From Phymorhynchus buccinoides (taxonomy: Eukaryota; Mollusca; Gastropoda; Neogastropoda; Raphitomidae), in contig CM065712.1 of NCBI GenBank assembly GCA_017654935.2, positions 27,804,226 through 27,868,225 of the forward strand: a stretch of 64,000 nt of DNA, read 5' to 3'. Below the pieces are notes generated by a model that made no database searches, had not been told where the DNA came from, and saw only the letters and a program-made list of their open reading frames with translations. This document shows, one piece after another, positions 36,062 to 46,215 of the stretch. Numbering within the stretch: position 1 is the first letter of the stretch; each line of letters starts with the position of its first letter. Both the position numbers and the translations under genes were made by a program.

Positions 36062-36509
36062 CTGTGAAAAAAGCAAAACTTTTGTTTAAACTACATTGTA
36101 ACAGATTAGTTCTATTCTGGTTGTTTTTATTTAAAACAATCTATGATCGATTGTACTGCTTAAGAAAATCTCTGAACATATTGATAGCTTTAGTAGCATT
36201 TAACAATTCCTCATTTTCGTTCTTAAAAAGGTTAACTTAAGTTAAAGCTATTATTTGTGTGTGTGCTTCCCTAAGTTTGTTCAGTAATTTGTAATCTTCA
36301 TGAATGTATCATGTGATAAAATTTGCTGCGCCTTCAAAAACAGAACTCAGAGATTAATTACTGTTGTACGATGATGTCTATACTTGCACAAAATTGTCAC
36401 ACTCTGCGACAGTGAAGTCAAGTAGTGTGTTGAAGTGTGTTGATGGCCTTACTCAAGTCAAACTGGAAGGGCATTGGACAAGTTTTATGCCTCTACATTG
36501 TTGAACAAT

Positions 36510-36845
36510 TGTGTAGACCGTTGTTTTCATTCCCTGGCTTAACTCCTCTAGCTAGTCTAGGGATCATCCCAACAGCGCCAAAGCAATTGACTATTGTACA
36601 AATGCCCCAACTAGGGATGAGAACATTACGTGTGTGACCGTTTTTTTTTATTACCTCGTAATGTGGGCAGCCACACTCCGACTTCGGAGGATTTTCGACT
36701 GATGATGTTATGCTAGGAGCTTGCCATGGCTAAAGACAATCCCCACATAACTATGCATAACATAACATTTTGATGTAGCCTTGGTGTTCTAGATTGTCAA
36801 TTGGTCTGACACAGCCTTATGCCAAGGAAAATGAGTTATTTAATG
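36510..36845 (-). repeat. Inverted copy of the 10.2-10.5 kb MITE module
   Basis: Read on the minus strand it gives GGCATAAGGCTGTGTCAGACC, AGCTCCTAGCATAAC, the GTGTGGCTGCCCAC motif and the AAGCCAGGGAATG end, matching about 10,197-10,490. It shows that the module is dispersed and not confined to the duplicated blocks. Confidence 0.7.
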
Positions 36846-36956
36846 TAAACATACGCAAATAATCAGTGAAAATCATTGACAATTAACATTTCTAACTTTG
36901 TACTTGTGGAAGATTCCATTCTCTCCCCATCCCTTCCCACACACTTCACCTAACCC

Positions 36957-37073
36957 CCACCCTCTATTTCCCCCTCTTTTCCTCCATCCACACCCCTACC
37001 CCTACCTAGGGGTGCGGATGAAGGAAAAGAGGGGGGGTGCGGATGGAGGAAAAGAGGGGGACATAGAGGGTGG
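36957..37073. repeat. Purine/pyrimidine inverted repeat with one extra half-copy
   Basis: 36,957-36,996 (pyrimidine-rich, CCACCCTCTATTTCCCCC at its start) is mirrored by 37,034-37,073 (GGGGTGCGGATGGAGG at its start). A second, shorter copy of the purine arm lies at 37,008-37,033. It could form a hairpin or triplex-type structure. The 127- and 70-codon frames across it are shadows. Confidence 0.75.
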
Positions 37074-37449
37074 TAGTATAGTGAAGGAACCAGGCGCAAT
37101 GATCTTCAGCCCCCAGCAAGCTGGAGGCCTAGTATGGCCCCAACCCAGCCTAGTGCTGGGCCAGGCCCCCAGTCGACAGATCAGAAAAAACAAAAGTAAT
37201 GAAAAAGAAAACAAAGTCGGTAATGTGGAGCAGAGGGGGTGGGGAGAATGGGAGAGGAGGGAAGAGGGAAGGGGGGGGTGAGTTGAGGGTTGTATGATCG
37301 GAGCAAGATCAGACCAGATCCCTGACCAGTGCTAGACTTGGCATCATGCTTGTTACACACTGAATGTGCGCTGGCTGGCCAGGTCATTAAATCTTAGATT
37401 AGTGTGCTCTTAGTTTAAGATAGCTAAGAATGGGGGGGAGGGGGGACTG

Positions 37450-37452
37450 AGA

Positions 37453-37490
<38 letters not shown>
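37450..37490. repeat. (GA)n microsatellite
   Basis: About 19 GA units, with a second short GA run at 37,556-37,568. Confidence 0.95.
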
Positions 37491-37491
<1 letters not shown>

Positions 37492-37569
37492 GTTGCTTCA
37501 GTTATGTCATAGTTGTTGTTCATGTTGATTTGGAAAATAATAAAACATTTAAACCAGAGAGAGAGAGAT

Positions 37570-39140
37570 GGGAGGTCAATTGGTTAGGGTAAACAAAAAT
37601 CCTACAACAATTACTGAATTAGGTCTGCTTCTTTCTACTGATCTACGGAAACAATTGAATCACTTGAAACTTGAATCAATGAGTGAATGACAAACCTACC
37701 TTTATAAGTTTATTTCTATCAAAGATTATCAAGCGCTTCACACTCCTGTTGTTTCATTTTCGAACTGAGTCATCCATTGGCTGAGCACAAGAAAGCTGGA
37801 ATTTCTACATAACTTTTGGCTAACTTTTTTACGATCAATAACTAGGCCTAAGTTCGTAATCAACACGTCCGCTGCAAGACGCCATTTTGGTGGTTAGCAC
37901 AAAGCAACGGATTGGAATACGGAGCGGTGTACGCCCAATCACTACCTACCCGGAGTTCATAAAAACATTTTTTTGGATGGAAGGCTAAGCCTCGAGGGTT
38001 AGGCAGACATCAATCCTTTTTACTAACTACTACTACTAGTACTACTGTACTAGGCCTACTACAGTACAGTACTAGCCTACAACTCAGTAGAAGTAGATCT
38101 GCCGGTAGCGATCTCAGGATCTGCCTTCCTTCTAGGCCTATTTGACTAGTCACCACAATCACATTTGACAGACCCAGCCAGTCAGGTACCGTTCACTGTT
38201 CAGTCAGACAGTAAGCTATCTGCAGTCTGCCAGTCTGGACTCCAGCAACGTCAAGCGGCCATTTTGTCATGACTTTTTGTTTTAATTTCTAACCCTAACC
38301 CCAACCGTAATCCTATCCCTTTCCCGGGCGTTATATCCTAACCCTATCCCTGTCTAACCCTATCCCGACCTGCAGAAAGGGGTAGGAGTAGCAGTGAGTT
38401 CAAAACTTGAAAAAAAAATCATTGGCGTCAAGACTTTCTGTTTCAGTCAGTCACTGGACACCTAACTACGAAATCTACTACAAATTTTAAGCCCCGTGAA
38501 AATGTCTTCCATTAAGTTAACAATGCTTAGAATTGTAGTAATCTTGTATTCAAACAACAAAAGTTAAGCAAAATCAATGTTATAAGCTACTTACCAGACA
38601 GCCAAAAACACATTGGCAACAAATGTCTGCAGTCTTGTTGATCACATAACCGGAAGTTGGCACTGCGCATGTTTCCAGCAAAATGTGTACAACCAATCAG
38701 AAAAGAGGTCACGAAAAGGTCAAGCTCATTATCTCTACAAGCCCAGGAGCCATAATCCGACCGAAATTTGCACACACACAAAGTGTGTGCACATTGACTT
38801 TTCAACGGTTTTGTGAGGTGATTGAGATAAATGCAGCAAATGGTCGCCGAAACGTTCTACACGCTGTTTGTGAGGTTTGCGTTGTGAGGTAATGGGAAAA
38901 TCCACCTCACAAAAAAATCCACCTCACAACCCCGGTGGAAAACCATACGGTCCACCTCACAACCTACTAATAATATTGTAAACATTTAAAAAAATGAAGG
39001 GGGGCGGGGTAAATTTAGCTTAACCCTCAAGGGCCATGTGTATCATATATGATACATAGCATTTATCCTCTCCTAAACATAAAAAGAAAGCTGCAGCTAC
39101 AATAGGAACCATCAAGCACCATGCACAAGACAATAAACTT
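37570..39140. other. Sequence without recognised genes before the viral-like element
   Basis: Includes an ACT/AGT-rich run (38,026-38,046), a degenerate CTAACCC-like tract (38,288-38,365) and GTGAGGTGGA-type short repeats around 38,880-38,960. No coding evidence. The left edge of the Polinton-like element is somewhere between about 39,000 and 39,200, where polymerase similarity begins abruptly. Confidence 0.45.
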
Positions 39141-39196
39141 GGTCTTAGTTGATATCATTGCCTTCCCATGCTGCTTGTGGAGTTTTACGAAGCAAC

Positions 39197-40026
39197 AGAA
39201 CGCAAGCAACAGATGCCTCGGAAAAAGACTTCTTCAAGTTAATGAATAACAGTTGTTTTGGAAAGACGATGGAAAACCCGCACAAACGTAAAGACGTCAG
39301 ATTAGTTACCCAAGAAAACAAAGCAATCAAATTAACTTCAAAACCTAATTATCAAGACTTCCGAAAGTTCCATGACAACCTTTATGGTATAATGATGAAG
39401 AAACTTAAAGTAAAACTAGATAAACCAGTATTCATTGGGTTTGCTGTCCTTGAACTGTCCAAGTTATTGATGTTATAATTTTTATACGATTATTTAAACC
39501 ATTGTATCCAGACTCTAAAGTATTGTACACAGATACTGATTCATTTATTCTAGACATTCCAACTGAAGACTTTTACAAAGATTTAGAAACAGAAGTAGCA
39601 AAAGGATCAGACTCTAAGTATGATACATCCGGCTACTCAATTAAATCACCATTACATTCAACTGTAAATAAAACGGTGATTGGTAAGATGAAGGATGAAC
39701 TGAATGGAACTTTAATCAAAGAGTACGTTGGACTGAGAGCAAAGATGTATTCAGTTGCAAGTGAGAATAAAGTAATTAAAAAAGCGAAAGGAATCAGTAG
39801 ACCGGTTGTTCAAATGGAAATGACACACGACAACTACAAAGAAGCATTGTTCAATAACAAAACGTTTTTTCATGATAACGTTACACTGCAATCTAAGTTA
39901 CACGAGATAAATGAAACTGTTGTAAATAAAAAGTCACTCGACTCAAACAATACAAAACGCGTGTTTAAATCACCAGAGTTTTCGTACGCCGTTGGCCACT
40001 GGAGAACTAATAGTCATAGTCAGTAG
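39197..40026 (+). pseudogene. Protein-primed family-B DNA polymerase, C-terminal fragment
   Basis: The first open part (39,149-39,478) contains DFFKLMNNSCFGKTMENPHK, the K-x3-NS-x-(Y/F)G region of protein-primed polymerases (DNA_pol_B_2). The second part (39,502-40,026) contains KVLYTDTDSFILD, the YxDTDS metal-binding palm motif, then a thumb-like region with KEYVGLRAKMYSV. The two parts are in different frames with a break between about 39,470 and 39,500. The exonuclease and most of the N-terminal region are absent; complete family members exceed 1,000 residues. In such elements the enzyme replicates the linear genome from a protein primer. It faces right, away from the flanking host sequence, and ends 58 bp before the convergent gene at 40,084. 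Confidence 0.85.
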
Positions 40027-40083
40027 ACTTTCGAAACTTGGAATCATACGTAATTGAATAAACACCCTTTAGAGTTCTTATTG

Positions 40084-40713
40084 TTATTTCCCTAGAACAG
40101 ATTTTAATGTGTCGTCTATTTTTTTTTTACATTCTTTTTTTATCGCTTCTATGTCTTGAGGTTGTGAAAAACTCGTCCTTGACTTTTTCTGTCGTTCAAA
40201 CTTTTGCATTTTGTAGTCATTGTAGTCTGCTTGGAGACGATTAAATTCATCATCCGTAATTTGAGAGTCTTGCAAAGCTTTACTAATTATCAATCGAAAT
40301 GAACTGAGTTTAGCCATTATTAATTGAACCATAGCTGTATGCTTTTGAAGTTTGACTTTTATTTTTTTGTTAAAAGCGGTCGTTGTCATTGAAAACAATC
40401 CTAGCGTCAGTGACACACACCCTAACGGCAACGCTACTACCGATCCAACACCAGTTGCTAACAACCCTACGGAGCTTCCCACTGTTATAGCGCCTAGAGT
40501 TCCAAAACCAGTATTTAAATATGTTGCAGTATTAAACAAACAAGAGTACCTTCGTTTAGCTCTGTTATAATTAGTGAGGTCTTTTTCCAATTCTCTTTGT
40601 ATTTCTGTAATGGTATTCAGTCTGAACCCTTCGACAGACGTTTTGACTTGATCCATTTCTTCATTAGGCTCAGTATTATCTTTCGGAACTTTGGGGTATA
40701 CTTTAACGGACAT
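40084..40713 (-). CDS. Two-helix membrane protein of the Polinton-like element
   Basis: 209 residues, open from ATG at 40,713. The N-terminal third is charged and helical (EIQRELEKDLTNYNRAKRRY). Two hydrophobic glycine-rich segments lie at roughly residues 68-90 and 94-112 (GAITVGSSVGLLATGVGSV, then LPLGCVSLTLGLFS). The rest is a lysine-rich helical tail. Proteins of this kind, a coiled coil plus a Gly-rich hairpin, occur next to capsid genes in related invertebrate elements, but I know no tested function; virion membrane or entry roles are guesses. It is convergent with the polymerase fragment and 30 bp downstream of the next minus-strand gene, so they may be co-transcribed. The frame looks intact. 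Confidence 0.7.
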   Translation of the reverse strand: MSVKVYPKVPKDNTEPNEEMDQVKTSVEGFRLNTITEIQRELEKDLTNYNRAKRRYSCLFNTATYLNTGFGTLGAITVGSSVGLLATGVGSVVALPLGCVSLTLGLFSMTTTAFNKKIKVKLQKHTAMVQLIMAKLSSFRLIISKALQDSQITDDEFNRLQADYNDYKMQKFERQKKSRTSFSQPQDIEAIKKECKKKIDDTLKSVLGK

Positions 40714-40743
40714 CTTTTTATACTAAATAAAAAAAAATCATAT

Positions 40744-41595
40744 TTAATTCATCCCGGTTATCATTTTAAGAAGATCTTCAGATAAAATGCTTTCAGTGTA
40801 ATAAAATCCAATGAGATCTAAATTAGTAAGGTTAATGAATGTTAATTCTTTAAGATTGTTTGGATCAACACTTAATATAACTTTATTACTAGTCGACACT
40901 GCCTTAATTTCTTCACCACTGTTTTGAATAACGATAGTACACTTCACTGATTCTGCATCCAAGTTTTGCCAAGAAATTGTAATTCCTTTCATCAGGACGT
41001 CACTAACACCAGCAGGCGGGGAATCGGGATCATCCGCTCTAACAGAAAGTTCAAATATCATAGTAAATTCGTCCGCTAAAGTTAACTTAGGAATTAACTC
41101 TAATTGCGTGGCTGAGTCTTTTGTTACTGTCTTTTTTCTATGCAGTATGTACTGTCTCTTTTTATAAGGTTTGATTGCTATTTCTCTTCTGCTGTTGTTT
41201 TGGGGAATCAGACTAATATGTAATGGTCCTGAGTTAAATGATTTGCGAAAGTGTTTGTTACTGTCAAAGAACGTAAATGGACTCAAAAATTCAAACTTAA
41301 TTTCCCAATCAACGAATGGAATTAAATGCCATTTGTTGTCCCTTTTCTTAACAACTTTATATTCAAACTGACCAACATTATCAGCTACTACATTATGCAG
41401 TTGCTCTAGTTTAGGAACCTTTTTATCACTTACTTCTGCACGTTTATAATAACCATCACTCGTATACTCAAATCCATACAGTGCTCCTATCTCTCCATTT
41501 AGATCGAAGTCTTCTGTGTCTGCTAGATCTTTTAATTCTAAAGTCGTGCATCTAACAGGGTCAATCATAACCGGCTGATCTGGTCCGCGTGACAT
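40744..41595 (-). CDS. Conserved Polinton-like element protein of unknown function (283 aa)
   Basis: Open from ATG at 41,595 (MSRGPDQPVMIDP). No catalytic motif is visible. The sequence is rich in short beta-strand-like stretches (FVDWEIKFEFLSPFTFF, LADEFTMIFELSVRADD), compatible with a jelly-roll or other all-beta virion protein, but this is inference. It ends 30 bp before the 209-residue gene and starts 14 bp after the end of the penton-like gene; the three minus-strand genes look like one transcription unit. Codon use and AT bias match its neighbours. No break in frame. Confidence 0.65.
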   Translation of the reverse strand: MSRGPDQPVMIDPVRCTTLELKDLADTEDFDLNGEIGALYGFEYTSDGYYKRAEVSDKKVPKLEQLHNVVADNVGQFEYKVVKKRDNKWHLIPFVDWEIKFEFLSPFTFFDSNKHFRKSFNSGPLHISLIPQNNSRREIAIKPYKKRQYILHRKKTVTKDSATQLELIPKLTLADEFTMIFELSVRADDPDSPPAGVSDVLMKGITISWQNLDAESVKCTIVIQNSGEEIKAVSTSNKVILSVDPNNLKELTFINLTNLDLIGFYYTESILSEDLLKMITGMN

Positions 41596-41609
41596 AGTTT
41601 TATATTAAA

Positions 41610-42293
41610 TTATTTTATTTCTAACAAAACATTCAAGCTGTCGCACTGTACATCTGTTCCTTTTTTGTCAGTTATTCTTATTTTTAGTGAATGGTGATTC
41701 CCGCAAATTAATTCTTTAAACTGTAAGTTTGGAAACGTTATAAGTTCGTAATCGCAGTATGCCGCTTTTGCTGATGGAAGAACTCTTAACACAGTAGACG
41801 GATGGTTCTCAAATAAGTTGTTGTCCGTACTCAGGATATCTAAATGAAAGTATAATAAAGAATGTATTCCGAGATTAAGTGATTTTACAGCTGTAAATGC
41901 ATTACTTTCCAGTGCATTATCAGTGATATGGAACCTGTCTAATCTAAAACCTAATAGTTTAGCCAATTCACTAGCAAATTCAAATACTACTCCTTTTTGG
42001 GCTCTAAACGTCATCTTCACTTTTAAATTTCCCTCATTAAGTTTTAAAGTAATGTCGAAGTCGTTTAACATTTCTTTTAATGAACAAAAACCGTAATAAC
42101 CGTCTGGTATAGTTAGTTCGATCATCCCTTCACTAGTATTTTTTCTTATCCAATTGTTCTTTAAGGATTCGCTTATGTTAATCCATTTAACTTTGTAATA
42201 AATTTCATGGAGCGCAACTTTTAGAGAACCACGATTTTCTATGGGACGTTGTAAAAGTATTGGCATGTTTTGATCAGTTATATAAATAAACAT
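41610..42293 (-). CDS. Penton-like minor capsid protein (putative)
   Basis: 227 residues from ATG at 42,293. The N-terminus (MFIYITDQNMPILLQRPIEN, then VALHEIYYKVKWINI) has the pattern of an N-terminal strand region seen in putative penton or minor capsid proteins of Polinton-like elements, followed by IPDGYYGFCSLKEML. Family members are about 220-270 residues, so the length fits. By analogy it would fill the five-fold vertices of the capsid. It is divergent from the 427-residue gene with only 20 bp between the two ATGs, so both promoters must overlap coding sequence or sit in this short AT-rich gap (42,294-42,313). The assignment to the penton class rests on remembered pattern similarity. 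Confidence 0.55.
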   Translation of the reverse strand: MFIYITDQNMPILLQRPIENRGSLKVALHEIYYKVKWINISESLKNNWIRKNTSEGMIELTIPDGYYGFCSLKEMLNDFDITLKLNEGNLKVKMTFRAQKGVVFEFASELAKLLGFRLDRFHITDNALESNAFTAVKSLNLGIHSLLYFHLDILSTDNNLFENHPSTVLRVLPSAKAAYCDYELITFPNLQFKELICGNHHSLKIRITDKKGTDVQCDSLNVLLEIK

Positions 42294-42313
42294 TTTTATA
42301 TTCAGATAAATAA

Positions 42314-43597
42314 ATGAATGCTTTTAAATATAACAAAGACGCGAAATACCCAGTTGACTCATATAACCCTAAAACTATAGCTATTGATTCATTAGTCGTT
42401 GCAGTGGGAGTTGATTCCTTTAAAGTTAAGGTCAGTAATCCATTACTTCATTATTTAAATCCTCCCATCAAACATGATAGCATTGCTAATGCATGGTTTA
42501 GTCATCCAATGCAGTTTTATCAAAACCAGTTAAACTTTGCTGTGTTTTGTGTGACGACTGGGTGCGGTGTTTCGTTCGCTGATCATTTAAATCATCCTAA
42601 TCCCATGGTAAAAGCAGTTTATAGATTTCATTTCTATTATACATTCAGACGTATTTTGTCCAAACTGCAGGTACCATTACTACATGAAAAAACTTTTAAT
42701 CCATTCAACAACAGAATTAATTTGAAGACCTTTGAGCGGATTTGTAATGAGTTTAATATTAACTTGAAATCAGACTTTAGACAAAAGTTAGATCTCAATC
42801 ATGGATTAGGTACACTGTATTATTGGGGAGTGCACAGAAAGTATAACTATGATTGGAATCCTCCTTACACGTCTTTTTCTTCAGGTACGACCGTTCATCT
42901 AGGATCTATTCAACAAAAACATAAAAACGCGTGGACAACTTTTATTCTTGATACTTCTGAAGGACTAACTAAGGCTGGAATAGAACGTGTAAATGACTCT
43001 ATTCGTACTTACGTGTGGTGTTTGCTGGGATCGCAATCGCAAGTAAGGTCAGAAATAATGGATCCTTCAACCGGGTTTGATGCGCAGAAACAATATTTAG
43101 CTGATTTAGAAGATGCGATTAATTCTGCAGTTGATCTACCGACAAGTATTAAAAAGTATCAAGACGTTTTAAGATTCGCAAGATCGAAAGTAGACTTTGC
43201 TGTCGGTAGTGGACTATACATGTTGCCCTCTGATCTTAGACTTCAAATAGGAGTAATTGAAAACTATAACAACGAAATCCTTATAGCTGGAGATAACCAA
43301 GCAATCGGGGTGAATTCGAAAATGAATTCTGAAGTGGCTGTGCCATCAATCGTACGAAGTCCAATCCCTAACAATAAAGAAAATAATACGACATCGATCG
43401 TACGAAGTCCAATCCCTAACAATAAAGAAAATAATACGACTTCAATGAACTTACCGAGTTCAAATTCAAATTCAATGGACTCTTCGTTAGACTCTTCGTT
43501 ACCGAATTCAAACGATAATCATGAAAATGAAAAGACAGCATTAGTTCTTTTTTTAACAGCGGCTGGTCTAGTTTATTTTTATTTTACTAGAAAGTAA
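42314..43597 (+). CDS. Conserved Polinton-like element protein with C-terminal membrane anchor (427 aa)
   Basis: Open from ATG at 42,314. Conserved-looking blocks include LLHYLNPPIKHDSIANAWFS, HPMQFYQNQLNFAVFCVTTG and LNDSIRTYVW-like text near residues 225-240, then FDAQKQYLADLEDAI. I recognise it as a family that accompanies capsid genes in cnidarian, sponge and mollusc elements, of unknown function. The C-terminal 80 residues are Asn/Ser-rich, contain an exact-looking 16-residue duplication (SIVRSPIPNNKENNTT twice, bases 43,346-43,443) and end in a single hydrophobic helix, TALVLFLTAAGLVYFYFTRK. A virion-associated role is inferred. The 3' end overlaps the convergent minus-strand gene by 30 bp. 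No frame break. Confidence 0.7.
   Translation: MNAFKYNKDAKYPVDSYNPKTIAIDSLVVAVGVDSFKVKVSNPLLHYLNPPIKHDSIANAWFSHPMQFYQNQLNFAVFCVTTGCGVSFADHLNHPNPMVKAVYRFHFYYTFRRILSKLQVPLLHEKTFNPFNNRINLKTFERICNEFNINLKSDFRQKLDLNHGLGTLYYWGVHRKYNYDWNPPYTSFSSGTTVHLGSIQQKHKNAWTTFILDTSEGLTKAGIERVNDSIRTYVWCLLGSQSQVRSEIMDPSTGFDAQKQYLADLEDAINSAVDLPTSIKKYQDVLRFARSKVDFAVGSGLYMLPSDLRLQIGVIENYNNEILIAGDNQAIGVNSKMNSEVAVPSIVRSPIPNNKENNTTSIVRSPIPNNKENNTTSMNLPSSNSNSMDSSLDSSLPNSNDNHENEKTALVLFLTAAGLVYFYFTRK
43346..43443 (+). repeat. 48-bp tandem duplication inside the 427-aa gene
   Basis: The unit (CGTACGAAGTCCAATCCCTA near its start) occurs twice in a row with only a couple of differences (TCAATC versus TCGATC). It preserves frame. 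The near identity implies a recent duplication, on an otherwise old-looking element. Confidence 0.9.
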
Positions 43598-44872
43598 TCC
43601 TACAATCAGAACTAGTAGCATCCATAAGTGTTCAGCCATAAAACCGACTACTTTGCTTGCTGCAGAAAAAAGCCAACTGACAATTCCACCTAATATTCCT
43701 GGTAGAGCGTCTAGAGCTTTTTCTCCTAATTTTTTTAATAGATTCGTCAATTGATCTAGTTGTTTTTTAATCCAATTCTTGTCTTTCGGTGAAGATGACG
43801 GTGATGGTGTTCCCGTTGATCCCGTTAAAGCATACACTAAAGTAGAGATTGCAAAACCTAAAGCAGTTATAACGCTAGCAATCGTAACACCTTGCTCTTT
43901 AAATAAAGTTTTTATTCGTTCAGCTAGCGTCGTGTTTTCGTATAAAATTCTTTGGATGGTTTCTTTTATTCTGCTGAATTGTGTACGTAAATCTTCACGG
44001 TTAGTTGACAGTACTTCTAGTCTCGCTTCTCTTTCGTCATGTAGATCTTTTAGTTTTTTTAGAATTCTGTCTTTTTCATTTTTACCAAAACGGGGGTCAT
44101 CATCAACCGTAACCAACTTTTCTTTTTCTCTGGCAATATCTTTATCCAGTTCACCTAACTTTGCTAGATTATTTTTTAACTCGCCTCTGGTAGTTTGTAA
44201 TGATTGAATTGAGCGCCAGTAGTTCTGTCATAGGTAATGGTGAATCATGTAATTTTTTTAAATGGGTTTCTTCATCTTCTAAAGCTGTAAAACTAGTTTC
44301 CATTTCTTGTGATACTTGATCTGCAGTTGCGCTTAAGTCTCTAAGAGGTATTTCTTGAAGTTGGGGATCAGTTGGTATATTATCTTGCATGTTTTGAAGT
44401 GCAGCAACAGCTTCTGTTCTTAGGTTTCGAGGGATGTTAAGCAGACTATGAGCGAAGGGATCGAGCCTTCCACGAATTGTACTTGATTTTAAAAATCTTG
44501 AAGAGTTTCTTTTTTTTCTTCTTGACGTCTGGGTAATTTGAAGTTGGAAGAATTTTTCTCGAGCCCTTACCCTAAACCATCTTTTTGATAATAACAAAAT
44601 AAATGACCACCATCTTTTAATTCGAAGTCATTAGGATCACAACTGTTAGGTAGTTGTCGATCATCACTATTATAAAACGCTTCTATCTTTTTTATCTTTT
44701 CCTGTTGCTCTGTTTGTATATCTTCCGTTAGTTCTTCATTTGGTTCAGGTTCTGCTTCATTTGGTTCTTCACTTAAAGATAGTGGATAATGATGACGAGG
44801 TGGAATAGGTTCATTCATGTCATCTCCAACATATAAATCATCATAATCTTGTACATCTTCTATTCCTGCCAT
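43568..44872 (-). pseudogene. Coiled-coil/membrane structural protein, split over three frames
   Basis: Three overlapping minus-strand frames look like one gene. 44,872-44,567 begins MAGIEDVQDYDDLYVGDDMN (acidic head). 44,597-44,169 continues with basic and helical sequence. 44,205-43,568 carries a coiled coil (DRILKKLKDLHDEREARLEV), then TLAERIKTLFKEQGVTIASV, a hydrophobic segment, a Pro/Ser linker, and two further hydrophobic segments (PGILGGIVSWLFSAASKV and EHLWMLLVLIVGLL). The breaks fall at about 44,570-44,597 and 44,169-44,210. Related proteins in other invertebrate elements carry the same ERIRTLFREQG-type block followed by membrane helices, so the join is expected from the family. The intact length would be roughly 430 residues. 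Role unknown; a virion membrane or minor structural protein is possible. Its start is divergent from the capsid gene with 14 bp between ATGs. Confidence 0.7.
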
Positions 44873-44886
44873 GTTTAATTTTAATT
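44873..44886. promoter_or_regulatory. 14-bp divergent intergenic gap
   Basis: The ATGs of the structural-protein gene (minus, 44,872) and the capsid gene (plus, 44,887) are only 14 bp apart, in TTTAATTTTAATT-type sequence. Any promoter elements must be extremely compact or lie within the genes, as is common in viruses. No specific motif is claimed. Confidence 0.35.
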
Positions 44887-46211
44887 ATGTTTTTATTATT
44901 TTTATTTTTTTTAAAGAAAAAGAGGTCACAATCATACGGGGCGAGTCTTGATCCATACAGAAGGTTAAAAGAACCACTCGGTGTTAAAGGAACCAGGCAG
45001 AGTATCGTGATAAGTAATAATCCTTCAACTATCGACCAAAGACAAATATTATCAGTAAGATTTCCTAGTCTGGGATCTAATGAAGTCATCGTACCAGGTA
45101 CCGCACGTCTTGCATTTAAAATAGACCTGGAGTCAGAGACGGATCCGAACAGAACTTTAGTTGGTAATCTTGGTAGAGCGATCATTAGTAAGATTACTAT
45201 TAAACTTGAAGGAAGAGAGGTAATGTCTTTAGATAATGCAGATGTCTTTTTGAGTTATAGTGACCTCTGGTTAACAGAAAATGAAAGAAAAGATCGGGTT
45301 TATCAGGGAATACAGGGAGATAATGGCCTCAAACATAGAATAGATGCTGATGATAAAAAAGATAACAATAAAGATGCGTTGGTTGCTCAAGTTTATGGTA
45401 ATCGATTCTACATTCCTCTCGACTTTGAACTATTGAACACCCACTCTCCGTATTATCAGAGAGCTTTACAAGACAGACTTATGTATGAATTCACTTTTAA
45501 TGATTACAACCGTGTTTTCAGATCGATGGAAGATTTAAATGCAAAATATAGTATTTCAGACATCACATTAGAGTTTGATGTTGTTCGTCATCAGAACTAG
45601 CTCGGTTGATCTCACAACAATACCAGTCAAGATTTGCAATCTACTACAACAGAATTTTAAATCACAGTAAGTTAACTAAAAACACGACAGACACAATCTG
45701 GAACATCGATTTGAATATATCAGCAAGGTCGTTGAAAGGAATTTTGCTGCTGTTTGAAGAAACCAAAAAACCCTTTAACAGATTAAGCGAGAAGTTTTAT
45801 AATCCAAAAAGAACTAAGCTGACTACCGCGATTGAAGGGCAACCGAACCAATTGTTTGCGAGTGGTCTTTTACCTTATCAGCACTTTGATGAAATAAGAA
45901 AACTGTTTGGTGGAGGTGGGCAACTAAGAGATCCGTCTGTTGATTTAATTTGTAAAGACCTCCATCTTCATGATGTTAGACTAGAAGATTATTTATCTTC
46001 GAAGTATGCTTTGTGGTTAGATCTTAGAACAACTGATGATAACAAACTTCATGGTAGCGGAAGAACGGTAGGTGATGGGTCAAGAGGAATAAACATTCAA
46101 ATTCATAAAGAAGCAGCGGAAGTGGGCAAACAAATATATGTTTATGTGTATTTACTATGCGATGCTCAGCTGAACATTGAAAATAACAGATTAAAATATA
46201 TTGTGTATTAA
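44887..46211 (+). pseudogene. Double jelly-roll major capsid protein, broken into two frames
   Basis: The first frame (44,887-45,600) has GSNEVIVPGTARLAFKIDLE, LGRAIISKITIKLEGREVMS and YYQRALQDRLMYEFTFNDYN, typical of the first jelly-roll of Polinton-like capsids. The second (45,606-46,211; opened by a TTG, not an ATG) carries QQYQSRFAIYYNRIL, LDLRTTDDNKLHGSGR and ends VYLLCDAQLNIENNRL, typical of the second jelly-roll. A one-base shift near 45,598 separates them, so the second frame has no start of its own. Total length is about 440 residues, as expected for the family. The protein would form the pseudo-hexameric capsomers. It is followed directly by the ATPase start (46,216), as in related elements. 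Confidence 0.85.
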
Positions 46212-46215
46212 AACA

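Noticed and set aside
36898..37387. Frames of 127, 70 and 68 codons near 37 kb
   Set aside because: They are low-complexity Pro/Gly/Glu translations of a purine/pyrimidine inverted repeat.
38288..38365. Telomere-like CTAACCC tract
   Set aside because: It is short and irregular (CTAACCCCAACC, CTATCCC) and lies in internal sequence, so neither a telomere nor a clear relic.
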